The notes beneath the pieces were generated by a model. That model ran no database searches. It was not told the origin of the DNA and worked only from the letters and a program-made list of their open reading frames with translations. This document shows positions 12,268 to 24,480 of a stretch of 64,000 bases of DNA, in pieces. Position numbers and translations under genes: made by a program. Position 1 is the first letter of the stretch; each line of letters begins with the position of its first letter. The DNA comes from Paramacrobiotus metropolitanus (lineage: Eukaryota > Tardigrada > Eutardigrada > Parachela > Macrobiotidae). The stretch lies in NCBI RefSeq assembly GCF_019649055.1, contig NW_026570226.1:248001-312000 (forward strand), in the 5' to 3' direction.

Positions 12268-14223
12268 ATGGCATTTGCAGTGCGCAAAATGGCGCTGGGA
12301 TTTTCTTTTATTCCGTCTGCATGGCGAGTGGGTACTTCTGCTGTAGATAGTATTGTCTGTGGAATTCCTCGTTCCCAAGCTGGAATAAGTCTCAACGTGA
12401 CCAGAGGATATCGAAAATTAGGACACCCCATCTATGCCACTGAAGCGAGGTTCAAAAGTCCGGATCCGAAAGTCCACCATTTTAAGAAAATTCTTTTACC
12501 ACCTCTGGAAGAGCAGCGAGAACCTATTCCGATTTTGCATGCGATGTACCGCAGAAGCTTCGCCCGAAAGGACTACGGTCACAAACCAAAGCCAAGGTTG
12601 GATGTAAATCCGTGGAAATGGACCCCAGTCGATGAAGACGGACATAAAATCGAGAAAGGATTGGACAAATATTCACCCAAACCATTTCAAGTTGTGCGAA
12701 CAGGAGGACGCCATCCTTTAACTGGTAAGTTTTGTATGCTTTAAGTATAAGCCGATCGTGGTCTTCACTTATTCGGTAAACATATCCAGGGGCTTGTAAA
12801 TTGCAGTTGATATTTTGAAAATTAAGACGTGTGCGAATTATTTAATTCTGTTTTGTAGAATTTAATTTCTTGCTGTCTGGTATTCAGATTCGGCTTTTCG
12901 TAGGCGGCACCTGTATGATTGCAAAGCACTGCACATTTATGATGAATTGACATTCACTGCATTGACATTTTAGACAATTGATTGTTCTAGGACGAGTTAT
13001 TTACCGAAGGATTGGTGGCGGTGTGAAGCCTACATTTTTCTTCCTTGATACCACACGGGAGTATATACCCGATTCAGAGACACCGATTGTAGAAAAGGTG
13101 AATTGTAGTAGCGTTGCTGTTAACATACGGAATTATTACGCGCTTTTTGCAAGAATTTACATTTTACTTAACTAACTTTGACATATTTGGCATACTGATG
13201 CTTTTACAGGTTCTGCAAGTCCGTGAGACCCCCAATTTACGATCCGCACATATTGCTAAACTTGGTTACGAAGACTCGTACCGCTGGGTAATTGCTACGG
13301 AAAATATGAAACCCGGTCAACTGGTTAAAAGTTCCCGAGCGGTTGGACGACTGCCGGGTACGCATTTTTTTTGCGTGTCAGTTTTCCCACAATTTTAGCG
13401 CATCTGTATATTTATTTAGCATGGTTACAGTCTTGCGTAGTTGGTTTTTAACGAAAGAAAGCAGCTAATTTACAAATTGTGAAGATGTCTTATATGCATC
13501 TGATAGTTAACCTAATCGTTCGCTTAAGCCTGAATGTAAATTTCGTAGGCAGCAGCCAGCATGCGTAGTATGAATTAGTGTAGCTGCGTGTAAAACGAAT
13601 ATTAATTTATCAGTATTCAACATCCACAAAGTTTGAGATGCCGGTATTCACGGGTAGTAAATTCAAAGCAAACAGCCAGAAGTTTGACCAGTGGCTGTGT
13701 TGAACTTTGTTTATGCGTAGTTTGAGTTTTATCGCAGGGTGTGAATAGCGGATCTCTGAACAGGTGTTTGCATACTTTTGATTTTCTGTTATGATTTCTT
13801 GTAGTTCGGGCCTTCGAAGGAGACACCTACGCTGTTGGGGCATTACCAGTGGGGACTGTGCTTAGCTCCGTAGAGCGAGTTGAAGGAGACGGAGCGAAGG
13901 TTGCCCGTGCTGCTGGATGCTGTGCTACCATAATCAAAAAAGAAGAAGGCTCTGTTATTATCCAAATGCCTAGCAAACAAACGATCCGAGTGAGTGAAAA
14001 ATGTATCGCTACCGTGGGCCGAGCGAGTAATGTGGGATGGCAGGATATCGACTGGGGCTCGGCCGGAGCGATGCGTCGAAGGGGTATCCGACCCAAAAGT
14101 GGTTTATGGCATCGGAAGGATGGTTATTGTGGACGCAAGATCAAAGCCGCTAAGCCTCTGCGCAGTTATCTAACACCACCGGCGGAAAAGCCGGCGTCAT
14201 ATAGTTTTACTCATAAATTTTGA
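12268..14223 (+). CDS. MRPL2: Mitochondrial large-subunit ribosomal protein uL2m
   Basis: Exons 12268-12724, 12991-13097, 13210-13357 and 13805-14223 join to 376 residues. Exon 1 is less conserved and probably holds the mitochondrial targeting sequence. Exon 2 carries GRVIYRRIGGG, exon 3 RWVIATENMKPGQ, and exon 4 the uL2 core: GALPVGTVLSSVE, CIATVGRASNV, RPKSGLWHRKDG and GRKIKAAKPLRSYL. uL2m helps form the peptidyl-transferase centre of the mitoribosome. A second Met lies seven codons downstream of the chosen start. Confidence 0.95.
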
Positions 14224-14543
14224 GCGATTTAAGTTCTAGGTTGTTCTGGTTAGATGACAACCACTTTCTGGAATTTTGATATGGCATTTTGTACAGTCCA
14301 TAACATTTGGTTTTTATAGCGGCTCTAACCATGGTAAAAAATGAAAACATGAGCGCTTTTAGCCGCTTTAAACAATATATCTATATGTAGCAAAAACACT
14401 ATACACTGTAGCATTTTCTACTACTAGTAAGTATTTGCAGTTGATGTCGTATGCCCATTCATAGATTTACTTCTTTTCGTAAAAAGTTTGTAATTGAAAG
14501 ATTGAATTGGATCATGCAGACTTCATGCTTCGATAAAACTATA

Positions 14544-14549
14544 AATAAA
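14544..14549 (+). promoter_or_regulatory. Poly(A) signal AATAAA of MRPL2
   Basis: AATAAA about 320 bases past the MRPL2 stop and about 40 bases before the palindrome pair. Confidence 0.55.
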
Positions 14550-14589
14550 AATTTTCGATAAAATACATAATATTACGGTAGCAGATACT

Positions 14590-14655
14590 GTACCCATGTC
14601 ACATGGGTACAGAAAAAAACTGATGGCACATGGGCCATGTGCCATCAGTTTTTTT
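14590..14655. repeat. Two adjacent perfect palindromes sharing a core
   Basis: 14590-14610 is a perfect 21-base palindrome (GTACCCATGT, centre C, ACATGGGTAC). After two bases, 14613-14655 is a perfect 43-base palindrome with 21-base arms starting AAAAAAACTGATGG and centred on G14634. Both contain ACATGGG/CCCATGT. Either strand or an RNA copy could form strong hairpins. They follow the MRPL2 poly(A) signal closely. No flanking duplication was identified. Confidence 0.9.
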
Positions 14656-14879
14656 CGCATTATGCTGTTATCCAGCTCTACGGAATTTTGTAAAGACTAA
14701 AGGTGGACGCACTTTAACCGTTTAACGAACAATGAATTTTTGTTATGGCACTGAACAAAAACTCGCGGTATTTCAGACTCTAATTTGTCGGAGCAAATTA
14801 ATATGTGAGCGGAAGTTTGAACGTTTTCGAAAATTCACAAATTAGTGTGTCGGCTGTGCAATGGGTATGTACAGTACTT

Positions 14880-15359
14880 TTAGGGGAGTGTGCGCTAAGC
14901 AATTCAGAGCGATTACGATTCCGATTAAAACATTTCCTCGGAGAAATTTCTTAATCGGACAACTTCTTAATCGGTTTGTTAATCGGACCGATTAAGGAAA
15001 TTCGGGAATTTTGCAAATCGGAAATTTCTTAATCGGTAGTGATTAAGAAACTTCTCTAGGAGGTGGCTTGAAATTGGCCAATAGCAGCGTTCTGTGAGTC
15101 GAGTCGCTTTCAGTGACTCGGGCAAACTCTTAGGCCTCGTCCCGAATTCGAAGCGAATCTCGTTGCGATACAGCAACTCCACCTCGCGAGGTGGCTTCGC
15201 ATACCGTATCTGTAGGCGTGGCCACTGCATACAGCCACCTCGTGCGGTTGAGCAACGGTACCAAAGCTAGATTTGCTTCAAATTGGAGACGCACCCTTAA
15301 TCGGTCATGTTTTCAATCGGTTTCTTAATCGGTTTTCGAGCTTAGCGCACTCTGCCCTT
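14880..15359. mobile_element. PIF/Harbinger-like MITE with TTA target duplication
   Basis: The left end GGGGAGTGTGCGCTAAGC (14883-14900) and the inverted right end (15339-15356) match at 16 of 18 bases. Both are flanked by TTA (14880-14882 and 15357-15359), the classic PIF/Harbinger target. Inside are several copies of CTTAATCGG in both orientations, concentrated at both ends. The element is about 474 bp and has no transposase. Confidence 0.75.
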
Positions 15360-16317
15360 AATTTATTTGTGATATTGGGAGTAAGTACTTTATTGCCATC
15401 GTCTTCTGACGTCATAGCCCGCAGAGTCGCAAACGGTGCATACTGTGCGTTATGATTTCACCATTAGATCAGCGCTGCCTCTGCACTCGATGCAATATAT
15501 GCCTTATGAAAATCGTATTTAAAGTTTGAAACGAAGCCTTGACTGCTTGATGTGCTGCTGCGAGACGTAATTTTTGCTTTTGTTACGTTGGCTTGTGAAA
15601 CTGGATGAGGATTTGTGAAACATCGCCATCAGAGTGTTAGGTAACGCTGCGCGTACGATCAAACCTGCAGGTTCGCTGCTTCCCTTGATTGAAGCAAGGA
15701 CCCAGAGCGGCCAAAGGGTTCATTAAACAGGTAAGAATTGTCGGTAGCATTCTGATTTTGTTTCAGTGAATACCGTAAGTACTTTCCGTTCCCTCTTTCG
15801 CTTGTGACATTTTGAATCTCTCTGGTTCCTGCCTTAATTGACTTCTCGCAAATTTAATGTTTATGAAGCGAGAAAGCTGAAAGCAAAAGGTAAACCGTAA
15901 AACGTTACTTATAACACCATGTTACATTGTTACGTGTACAACGGTAATGCTTTTTCCTTGCAAGGTAATACGAAGGGTTTCGGTGTTTCAATAAAGAACT
16001 GAAATTTCGAAACAATATTCTTGATAATTTTATAGATCAGTTAAATTATTTCTGTCTACCTGGTACGAGAACGACGAAAGATTCACAGTAGTTAATATTT
16101 CTAGTACGTTCTAATTCTAATTTAAAAGTGAAAAACGCATTGTGTATACGTGAAGTACTTGTACGGTACTTCTGCGCTTTGAATACAGAGTAGTGCTAGT
16201 GTTTTAATATTTTATTACTTACATTGTATTTGGCAAAATTTAAGAACAGCAGAATTTATTAATTTGTTATAGGAAAAGTTCTGTTCATTACGCAGCGGTT
16301 GTTTGATAGATATAAGA
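15360..16317 (+). promoter_or_regulatory. NUP98-96 upstream region with probable 5' UTR intron
   Basis: A strong donor (AAACAG|GTAAGAA, exon end 15730) and an acceptor (TTATAG|GAAAAG, exon start 16273) bracket a probable 542-base intron in the 5' UTR, just upstream of the NUP98-96 ATG at 16318. This is inferred from splice signals only. No TATA box was recognised. Confidence 0.45.
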
Positions 16318-19300
16318 ATGTTTGGCCAGCCGTTCGGTGCTGCCACTACGACCGCGGCGCCCACGTTCGGGACAAGTACGTTCGGTACTTCCACGTTCGG
16401 CAGCGCCGGGGGCACCCTATTTGGTCAACCACAGCCACAGCCGTCAACATTTGGTGGGGCTAGCACGACCTTCGGCAGTAGTGCGTTCGGGCAGCCCCAA
16501 CCAGCAGCGGCCACGGCGAACCCCTTTGGGACGACGAGCACATCATTCGGAGCGGCAGCCGCCCCGTTCGGGCAGCCGTCGCAGCCACAGCCCGCTCAGT
16601 CAACGGGAATTTTCGGTACCAGCACGGGTGGACTATTTGGACAACCCGCACAGTCGCAGCCAGCCGCCCAGACCTCCATGTTTGGACAGCCCCAGCAGAC
16701 GCAGACGGCGGGATTGTTTGGTGCGGGCGCCACTTCTGGATCCTTGTTTGGACAGCCTACTGGTAAGAATACTCTTTGAAACTGTTATGGCAGTTGGTTA
16801 GACACCGTATTGTATTCTGGAATTAATAGGTTTTGGATCGACAGCGGGAAGTACGTTTGGCGCTCCAGCACAGGCAGGACCAACGACGATGTTTGGACAG
16901 CCCCAACAACAAGCGGGAAACCTCTTCGGTGGCACCACTGCCACATCTGGTGGCATATTCGGCGCACAATCCGGGAACTCTATGTTCGGTACCGGTACCG
17001 GGCCAACTGGCACGACGGTGAAATTTACACCGGTTATTGGCACCGATTCCGTGATGAAAAATGGCGCAACCAGTAACATTCAGACGAAAAACTTCTGTAT
17101 TTGTATGATGAAAGAATACGAAGAGAAGAAGAGCATGGAAGAACTCAGACTGGAAGATTACCAAGCCAACCGCAAGACGGGCACAGCCACTACGGCGTCG
17201 TTGGGAGTTTTCGGACAGCCACAACAGCCAGCTACCGCTGGAGGACTCTTTGGTGGAAACAGCAATACCTTCGCTTTTGGCGCACAAGCTGCAAATAAGC
17301 CGCCGTTCGGTACAAATTCTACTGGAAATATTTTTGGTCAGCCGGCTGCTCCGCAGCCTCAAGGTACGGTAAAACTAATAGTTAGTCAATTTTCTCCACA
17401 ATGTTTGTATTATTTGTTATTTTGTAAAATTTATAGGATTGTTTGGAACCGCTGCAGCTCCTCAGACGAATATCTTCGGTCAACCTCAAAGTAGCGGTGC
17501 AGGATTGTTTGGACAGCCGGCAGCGACTACTTCGGCTTTCGCATTCGGCACCAACACTTCCACGAATACGTTTGGTGGTGGTTTTGCATCACAGCCACAG
17601 ACTTCAAAGCCCACTAGTCTTTTTGGAGGTCCTACGTTTGGGACCACCACAACCACCACCACGGCTGCACCGCTTTTTGGGACGAATACAAGTACTTTCG
17701 CTGGATCATCCGGTTTTGGTTCAACTTTTGGACAGCCAGCCACCTCACAATCTGGGGGGTTTTTCGGCAGCAAACCGGCATTCGGAGCTGCTCCTACGAC
17801 CAGTGCACCCAGTGGGTTTGGTGCTACCAGTTCATTCGGAGCCAACTCAGGAATATTTGGCCAGAAACCGGCAACGTCGGCTCCCTTCTCCTTCGCTACC
17901 AACACTTCGACAACCTCGGGATTTGGAGGTTTTGGCACGACTAATCAACCTCAAACATCAATATTCGGACAACAACAAAATAAACCTTTTGCTTCATCCT
18001 TTGCACCTGCGAATGCGTTTGGCGCACAGTCCAGCACCGGTATGTTTGGGCAGCCAGCAGCTGGAAGTAGCGTTTTTGGTCAAGCGCCGAGCGCATTTGG
18101 CACTGCTACAGTTCCGACGGGGTCAATTGCGCAGCCAACCGGAAATGTCCATGCTCAGATGATAGAAATGCTGAAATCGGGAGGATCCGATACGGATGTT
18201 CTTAAGAACCTGTATCCACAGTTGCCCGTAAAGGAAGTGGAGAAAAAGCAGAGCCAGTTATCGCGAGACGCCATCAACACATTTATTGCCAATGCAAAAC
18301 GCAATTACACACCGGTTGCCGCGCGGAATGAAGATACGTATAAGTACTATGTAGCACCAAGTAGCAAATTGGACACGGGTTCGATGGCTGGTCCCAGTGG
18401 ACTGATTTCGTGGCGTCCTGTGGGTGTCAGGCGAGATGAGAAGATTCGCTTGGATCGCGCTTACATTGAAAAACTGGAAAGTGAACTGAGTTCAGAGAAT
18501 AATCCGACTCAGTCGACCACCGTGCCCAGCGCAAAGATGTCTCCAATTCACTCAGCCGTGTACTCAAATCAAAAACAGTCGGATAAAAGGGTGGGTGATC
18601 CGTCCAGATCGCGTCCATCAGTGCCCTATAATATCCGCCAGGCATTCGATCAGGAAGATTCAGGGAGCAAAACTGGCCAGAGTGATAGAGTTTTTGACCA
18701 GGACACAGTTACTTCTGAAAATGGCGATGTGGACGTAAATGTTGGCAATAGAGCTGTTACTCTGAGCCGCCCGGACTACTACACCATTCCATCGTTGCAC
18801 AAATTGCTCTTAGATGAGAAGGGGTCGTGTATTGTGGAGAACTTTCTGATTGGTCGATATACTTTTGGAAGCATCGAATTCTTGGGTAAGAGTGACTTTG
18901 AAAAGACGTTTTGGTTTATTGTTTACGATGGTTTTCTGAATTTCTTGTATTTTCAGGCAGAACCGATATAGCAGGGATGAATTTGGATAAGATTGTTGAC
19001 ATTAGTGACAAAGAAGTGTCCGTGTATGGCAGTGACGAGCGCCCGCCAATTGGTACTGGACTGAATAAAAAGTCTCTCGTGACATTCGAAAACATATTTC
19101 CGGGGGAATCACCGGAGAGTTTGAGAACTATTAGCCAGGAAGGTTTGGAAAGCTTTATCGAACTACTGCGCCAGCGTGTAGAAGAAATGGAGAGCGCTAC
19201 ATTTCACGAATACGATCCGGAGACTCTCCGATTGAGTTTTTTCGTTCGCCATTTTTCCAAATACACACTGCGATTGACTAAAGACGATACACAAGTTTTT

Positions 19301-21960
19301 GGCAAGAAACGAGTGGCTGAAGAGCGTGATGGTCCGTTTATGAAGAAATCACCACTTCTGCCCGATTTGCTGGAGAAGACTGGAGACTTTAGTCGACGAA
19401 GTGATGACAGTTCCAAGGAAAACAGTACGGCTCTGTTTGAGCGGGCACGGTTTTTGTCTCAACTGACCGGAAATGCATCCATGGCAAAAAGTGAAGATTC
19501 CGGAGTGAATGCGTATTTCGCTGAGCTGTCGCAGACTGAAGAAACGGAAAGTGGAATGTGGGCTGGAGAAGAGAAGATTGTTTCGCCCATGGAATCGCAA
19601 GATATCGGATTGGAATACGGTGTAAGTGGAAAAAGCTTAACGGGATGCTTGACTGGCGGCATGAACTGCGAAGATGTTGGATGCGTCACCGAATTGAATG
19701 GAGAAACGCTCAAGAAGATCGTTATTTTGGGCCAAGGTAATCAGTAAAGTTCGGTATTTTTTTGCTAGTTTTTTTTGTTTAGCTTGTTTGATTGGATACT
19801 GATGTTTTACGCAATTTTTCTGTCTTTTTTGTTAAATGTCGAACCGAAGTGGTGGGTGCAGCGCAAGAGAACTACTTCTTACATTTCATATTGATGACTG
19901 TTATTTTACATCAAGATGCCTACATTTTTGGTTGACTGTTTCAAATTTGTTAATAAAATTTGTACATTGTAGGGCTGACTGTTGATACGCAACTTGTACT
20001 CGAGGAGCAGATGAATCTCTACCTTCGACATTGCCGGTATATCACGACGGGCAGTGAAACAGTTCTTGCTGAACCTGCTGGAGAAGCGGTCTTCGTTAAC
20101 GAGTTCTGCGACCTTTCACAGAAGATGTTGTCGGAGCGGTTTTCTGTAGAACGATTTACGTGGGGATTGTGCCAGGTGCTTTACGGGCAGAGCGAGAGGG
20201 ATCGGGATTCCCACTTGGTCAATCGGAATCAGTGTGAGCAGTTTCTTCACTGGATGAGAAGTTTGATGCGAGAGATTAGTCCAGTTCCCAGTGATCTCGA
20301 TCAGATATCTTCGGAGCAAGGCCCCCGGTTATTGTTTCACTGCATTCTGCGCAATGATTTGGACAGCGCCAAACTGATCTGTAACCATTTTAAATTGTAC
20401 GATGTATGGAGCATGATTCATGCGATAACTGAAGGACCCCAAGACGCTCACGATTTGGCGCTGGCTGTAGCGAATGAGTATTTGGACGATGTTGTGGAAA
20501 ATATCGATAGTAATATGGATGAGAGCACTTTATTTCTGATAAAAACGGTAATGCTCCTTCATGGCGATTTGACGCTGTCGGATTATACAAAAGATGTGCC
20601 AGTCGAAGTAAACGTCTTCGAGGGATTGAACTGGGTGGAATGTTTAGCAGTTAGCGCATTCTGTGCCGAAAAATGCGAATCGGTTCCAGTTACCGGTAAG
20701 ATGATTTTTTGTCTTCGCTGTGCGCATTGTCTGCTTATCATACGGTGTATTTGATGTTACAGTAGTTTAAGTACTGCGCTTCTCGTTTCAGGCATTTGGG
20801 ATTTTCTTTCCGTGTACGAAAATAAAGCCGAGTATTATCCCCAGTGTATCATGCCAGAAACTTCTTCGGACTATCCCGCATTTTGGTACTATCTGCTAAA
20901 ACATCATTGTCGATTTATGACTGGTTCCAAACCTATGGATCTGACGGGTTGCCTGCGCAGCGAACAGAACTTTGACGCGCGGATAAAATGGTTCTTGGTG
21001 CGCTTGATGACTGCTGCTGGAGAATCATTTGAGCGCTCGTTTGACTTAGTAGTGATTTCGGATTTCGCGAAATCTTTGGCAAGAACTCGCTGTGCCCATT
21101 TCGGAGTGGTTTCGTACTTACATCTCCCGCCGGATCGTATTCGGAACAGCGAGATTTATTCCGTAATTCAGTATGAACTGATGGTAAGTAAATGTCTTCA
21201 GTAGCGTTTTCTTGGCACTTACCGGTTTCGGTTGACCGTATTAAAGGTTGCCAGAGCGGAGTAAGTACATAGTAAAGTTATGCTAATCCCGCTAACAATA
21301 TGAAATTTGGTTTAAAGGTCAGACTCTGTCATTGTGCCCTCGTTTTTCATAAGCTATTAAGTAAGGCTATGCTTACCTATTAAGTAAGGCTATGCTTACC
21401 TAAGTAGACATTTATCATGGGTGAATAAAAGAACCTAAAAATTGTAGATGATCCAAGAAAATCCGGACATGTATGAAGTGATACACAACTTTTTCGGAAA
21501 GAGCTTGAAAATTTCATCCTCGATGATAAGCAAAGCCGCGGCTACTCCTTACCGTGCCAAGGGTGACACTCTGGAAGCGGCGTACATGTATTTTGAAGGG
21601 GGATGTTTGGATTTGTGTCGTGAAATCATTGTTAAATACGCCTTGCCCCTGTTAGCCTCGTGCAGCCCTGCCATGTACCATTCTGTCCTGGGGAAATTGT
21701 ACTTTTTGGAGGATGCCGTTGATCAGCTGCAGCCGTACGGAGCGTTCATTGAAATGTTACGGCTGGTGGAAGATATCAAGGAGGATGTGGCGGACAAAGA
21801 GATGCTGGAGAAACTGTTGGAAGTGATTGAATTGGTCACGATCAATCGCGACATTATGGTGGTGCCGGGAAAAGAGGGCTGTTTGTTGGAGGGTTTTATC
21901 AATCGAAAGGTCCAGGAAGCCAAAGCATTTGCCGACTTCCTGGAATGGAATTCTATGTGA
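16318..21960 (+). CDS. NUP98: Nuclear pore precursor NUP98-NUP96
   Basis: Seven exons (16318-16762, 16830-17363, 17437-18885, 18957-19736, 19973-20695, 20792-21183, 21448-21960) join to 1611 residues. The N-terminal ~550 residues are FG/GLFG repeats, which form the pore's permeability barrier, interrupted at about residues 210-264 by a GLEBS motif (TVKFTPVIGTD to LRLEDYQANRKT) that binds RAE1/Gle2. The autoproteolytic domain starts near DYYTIPSLHKL and ends with RHFSKYTL; family knowledge predicts self-cleavage between F909 and S910, giving NUP98 (~909 residues) and NUP96 (~702). The NUP96 part is an alpha-solenoid of the Y-complex scaffold and ends with family-like segments (GDTLEAAYMYFEGG, FIEMLRLVEDI). 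All key residues are present. The NUP96 part is shorter than in vertebrates. Confidence 0.97.
21354..21399. repeat. 23-bp tandem duplication in NUP98-96 intron 6
   Basis: Two identical 23-bp units, 21354-21376 and 21377-21399. Each contains the near-palindrome GTAAGGCTATGCTTAC. Confidence 0.85.
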
Positions 21961-22707
21961 TGATGCATTTGTTCCATTTAAGTTCTCGTGGTATTTTTTC
22001 ATGTAGTATTTGCACGGTTTATGCGAATTCTTTTATTTATGTTGCGCTGCGTTTACGTGGAAGCCTTTTTTTATATGTTTAGGCTTTTGCGCTAATTTTT
22101 TCCAAACAACCGTTGATAGATGATTTTCAAAGCTAAGCAAACGATAAAAGTTTTGGATATATGCTACCTGTATAATATCTTGGCGTCATCGATATCAAGA
22201 CGGTGGGAGACATAAAACGCTTGTCTTATCTCCAATATGCGCCTTGAATGGCGCTCGGATTGCCGTCTGAATTACCCATCATATGCCTGGCCTCTTCGTT
22301 CTGTTTTCATATTAGTGCGATAGGAGTTTGAAGATAACTAGCTAGTACTGGAGTATTACGTAGCCATTGTTAATTTTATGAACTGCGATTTACAGAATTG
22401 TCTGGACTAGATTTTTCCACCATCATGAATATTTGAATTTTTTTAATATTGCTTTGCTTTGATGAAAACACTGTTGTGGCAATATCCAGATTCTTCGTCT
22501 TATGGAAACTTATCCTTCTTTATCCACAATCGTGTAATTAAACTGTCATTGATAACGTGCAGTACATTTTAATGATTTGGGAGGAAACTGGGACTAATCA
22601 AGAAAACCAACAGCGAATGTGATAATACATTAAGGCCTTTAGCCCTTTACCCAAACGCCGGGAACAGTATTGATTTATAACAGCACTACCATTACTTCCT
22701 GTGAGAA
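21961..22707. other. Intergenic between NUP98-96 and the orphan gene
   Basis: AT-rich DNA holding the NUP98-96 3' UTR and the promoter of the next gene. No coding, repeat or RNA gene recognised. Confidence 0.5.
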
Positions 22708-23872
22708 ATGACTGAAATCTTGCATTTACCGCGGTTTGAACGCGTGGAGAAATATAGTGCCTATACTCAAAAACTTATTTCTCAGAGGAAAAACTCCCAA
22801 AGCTTGAAAGAAACCACATTAGATGTGAGTATACCATACATTATTCATATACAGATAGGTAGTCACAGACAGTCACAGTTTCGTACAATACGTTCTAGTG
22901 GCCATTTTCTGAATGACACACATAACTTTTCTATCTCTTCAGGATTCCCTCAGTCTGCCGGTTACCGAATTCAATTCGCCGACATTGTCGAAGAAAACCA
23001 CTATCACGCGTGCATCCTCTTCGGGATACGGTTCGGGATCCAGCGGGACACAATCCGTATCAGATGTTACTTATGAACAGCCGGATATTCTCAGCTTCGC
23101 TGACCAATCAGAGCAAGATGCCAATCCCTTAAATGAAGTAACAAGCTTAGTCGCAGGCAGTTTTTATGAACAATGATTAAAGTGAATATTAATACAGCTA
23201 TCAGATATCCTCGCCGTGCACTATAACAACCAACGTGCTATAATATATGCCGGAAAATGGAAAGGAATACACAGACCATACAATATTTTTCTGGCACAAT
23301 GGTTACTTGGAAAAGTAAACAGAAAATTATCTTATAGATCGTTATTAAACGTTCCAGGAAAATTATTAAAACTAAAAACTATAAACTTTTAACAAAGTTT
23401 ATATCATTTACTCTAGTCACAGACGGATGAACCGGATGCGTCCACAGATTTCATCCCCGATGCCGACTATTACGGAATTCTACACGGATCCGCCACGGAA
23501 TACTCCATTGTGACCATCAAGGTCAACGTGAGGGACGACGATGTCTTATCAGTGAGCAACGACAATCTTCCGGAGCAGAACACCGACAAAGACGTACAAA
23601 CGGTGGCCATGCCCATGTTGTGGCACAGTTCCGCCTCCACGGCTTCCGTCAATCATTATGCTCACTATCAGTCCCGCGTATCCTTATCACCCGTAAGCGC
23701 AGAATACGCGCCATCCATACCGTCCAGCTCTGATGTAACCGTGGCTAGCGATGTCGTGGACGGGGTCACGACGACGTCGGTGTCGGCATTAGGATGTTTG
23801 GAAAGCAGCAGGAGACATTTGTGGGGTGCCCTTACCAAATGCCGCAGCATGGTTTCGCATATCTTTGAGTGA
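22708..23872 (+). CDS. Orphan Ser/Thr/Asp-rich protein
   Basis: Exons 22708-22824, 22943-23137 and 23417-23872 join in phase 0 at both junctions to 255 residues. I do not recognise the family. It starts MTEILHLPRFERVEKYSAYT and is rich in Ser, Thr, Val and Asp, with a polar segment (ASSSGYGSGSSGTQSVSD), two acidic stretches and a hydrophilic C-terminus ending SMVSHIFE. No signal peptide or membrane segment is seen; it looks largely disordered. The exon 2 donor (GAA|GTAACA) is the least certain; without it exon 2 ends at a stop after SFYEQ, giving a protein of about 117 residues. A poly(A) signal lies at 24205-24210. The gene is convergent with MRPS5. Confidence 0.5.
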
Positions 23873-24480
23873 GCAGCTGTGTTGAGTGGACAACAGGGTT
23901 GGTTGGAGAATGCCGGCTGAAGGTATTAGCTACAGAGCATACTGCAGGCAGCTTTGCAGTATTCAGTATTTACAATGATTAATGTCGTAATAATGCAGCC
24001 GACGAATATGCTTTAAATTAAGAGCCCTTAATTCTTTTACTCACGATAAATAGCGTATTGTGCGATATCGGGTCATGGTGATAGCCGCGCTATGAAAATT
24101 GACGCTTCGCTATGTGAACTAATTTACTATTTGTAAATTATCGGAAAGTCTTTCAGCCTCTGCCGTGTTTACAGTTTGTCGGAAAATTGTATTTAGATAA
24201 CCGAAATAAATCATCTGCTCCTATCGGAACTGCTGAGTGCTGAGCATGTGCAGACTAACGTGAACTTTGGTTGTATGCACCGTGGGCCTAATTTATGTCA
24301 TTAACAAAAAAAACTAAGCACCAGGTACGAAGATAATATTTTAAACCAACACCAATCGCCTTTACGACTTACGTACGTACTTCTATAGATTTTGTTTCAT
24401 TTGACCAGCATGTATATTACACAATGTGCTAAGACAATAAAATTATCCAAAACAACACATAAAAATACGGCATAGTTATG
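23873..24480. other. Convergent intergenic region
   Basis: 3' UTRs of the orphan gene (+) and MRPS5 (-). AATAAA at 24205-24210 suits the plus-strand gene. Nothing else recognised. Confidence 0.5.

Noticed and set aside
12165-12431. Minus-strand frame overlapping the start of MRPL2
   Set aside because: Overlaps well-supported coding on the other strand and has no splice partners or homology.
17486-17938. Long open frame antisense to the FG-repeat exon
   Set aside because: It is the reverse complement of low-complexity FG-repeat codons; composition explains the lack of stops.
16322-18162. Long plus-strand frames overlapping NUP98 in other phases
   Set aside because: Shadows of the repetitive GC-rich FG-repeat coding sequence; no splice or family support.
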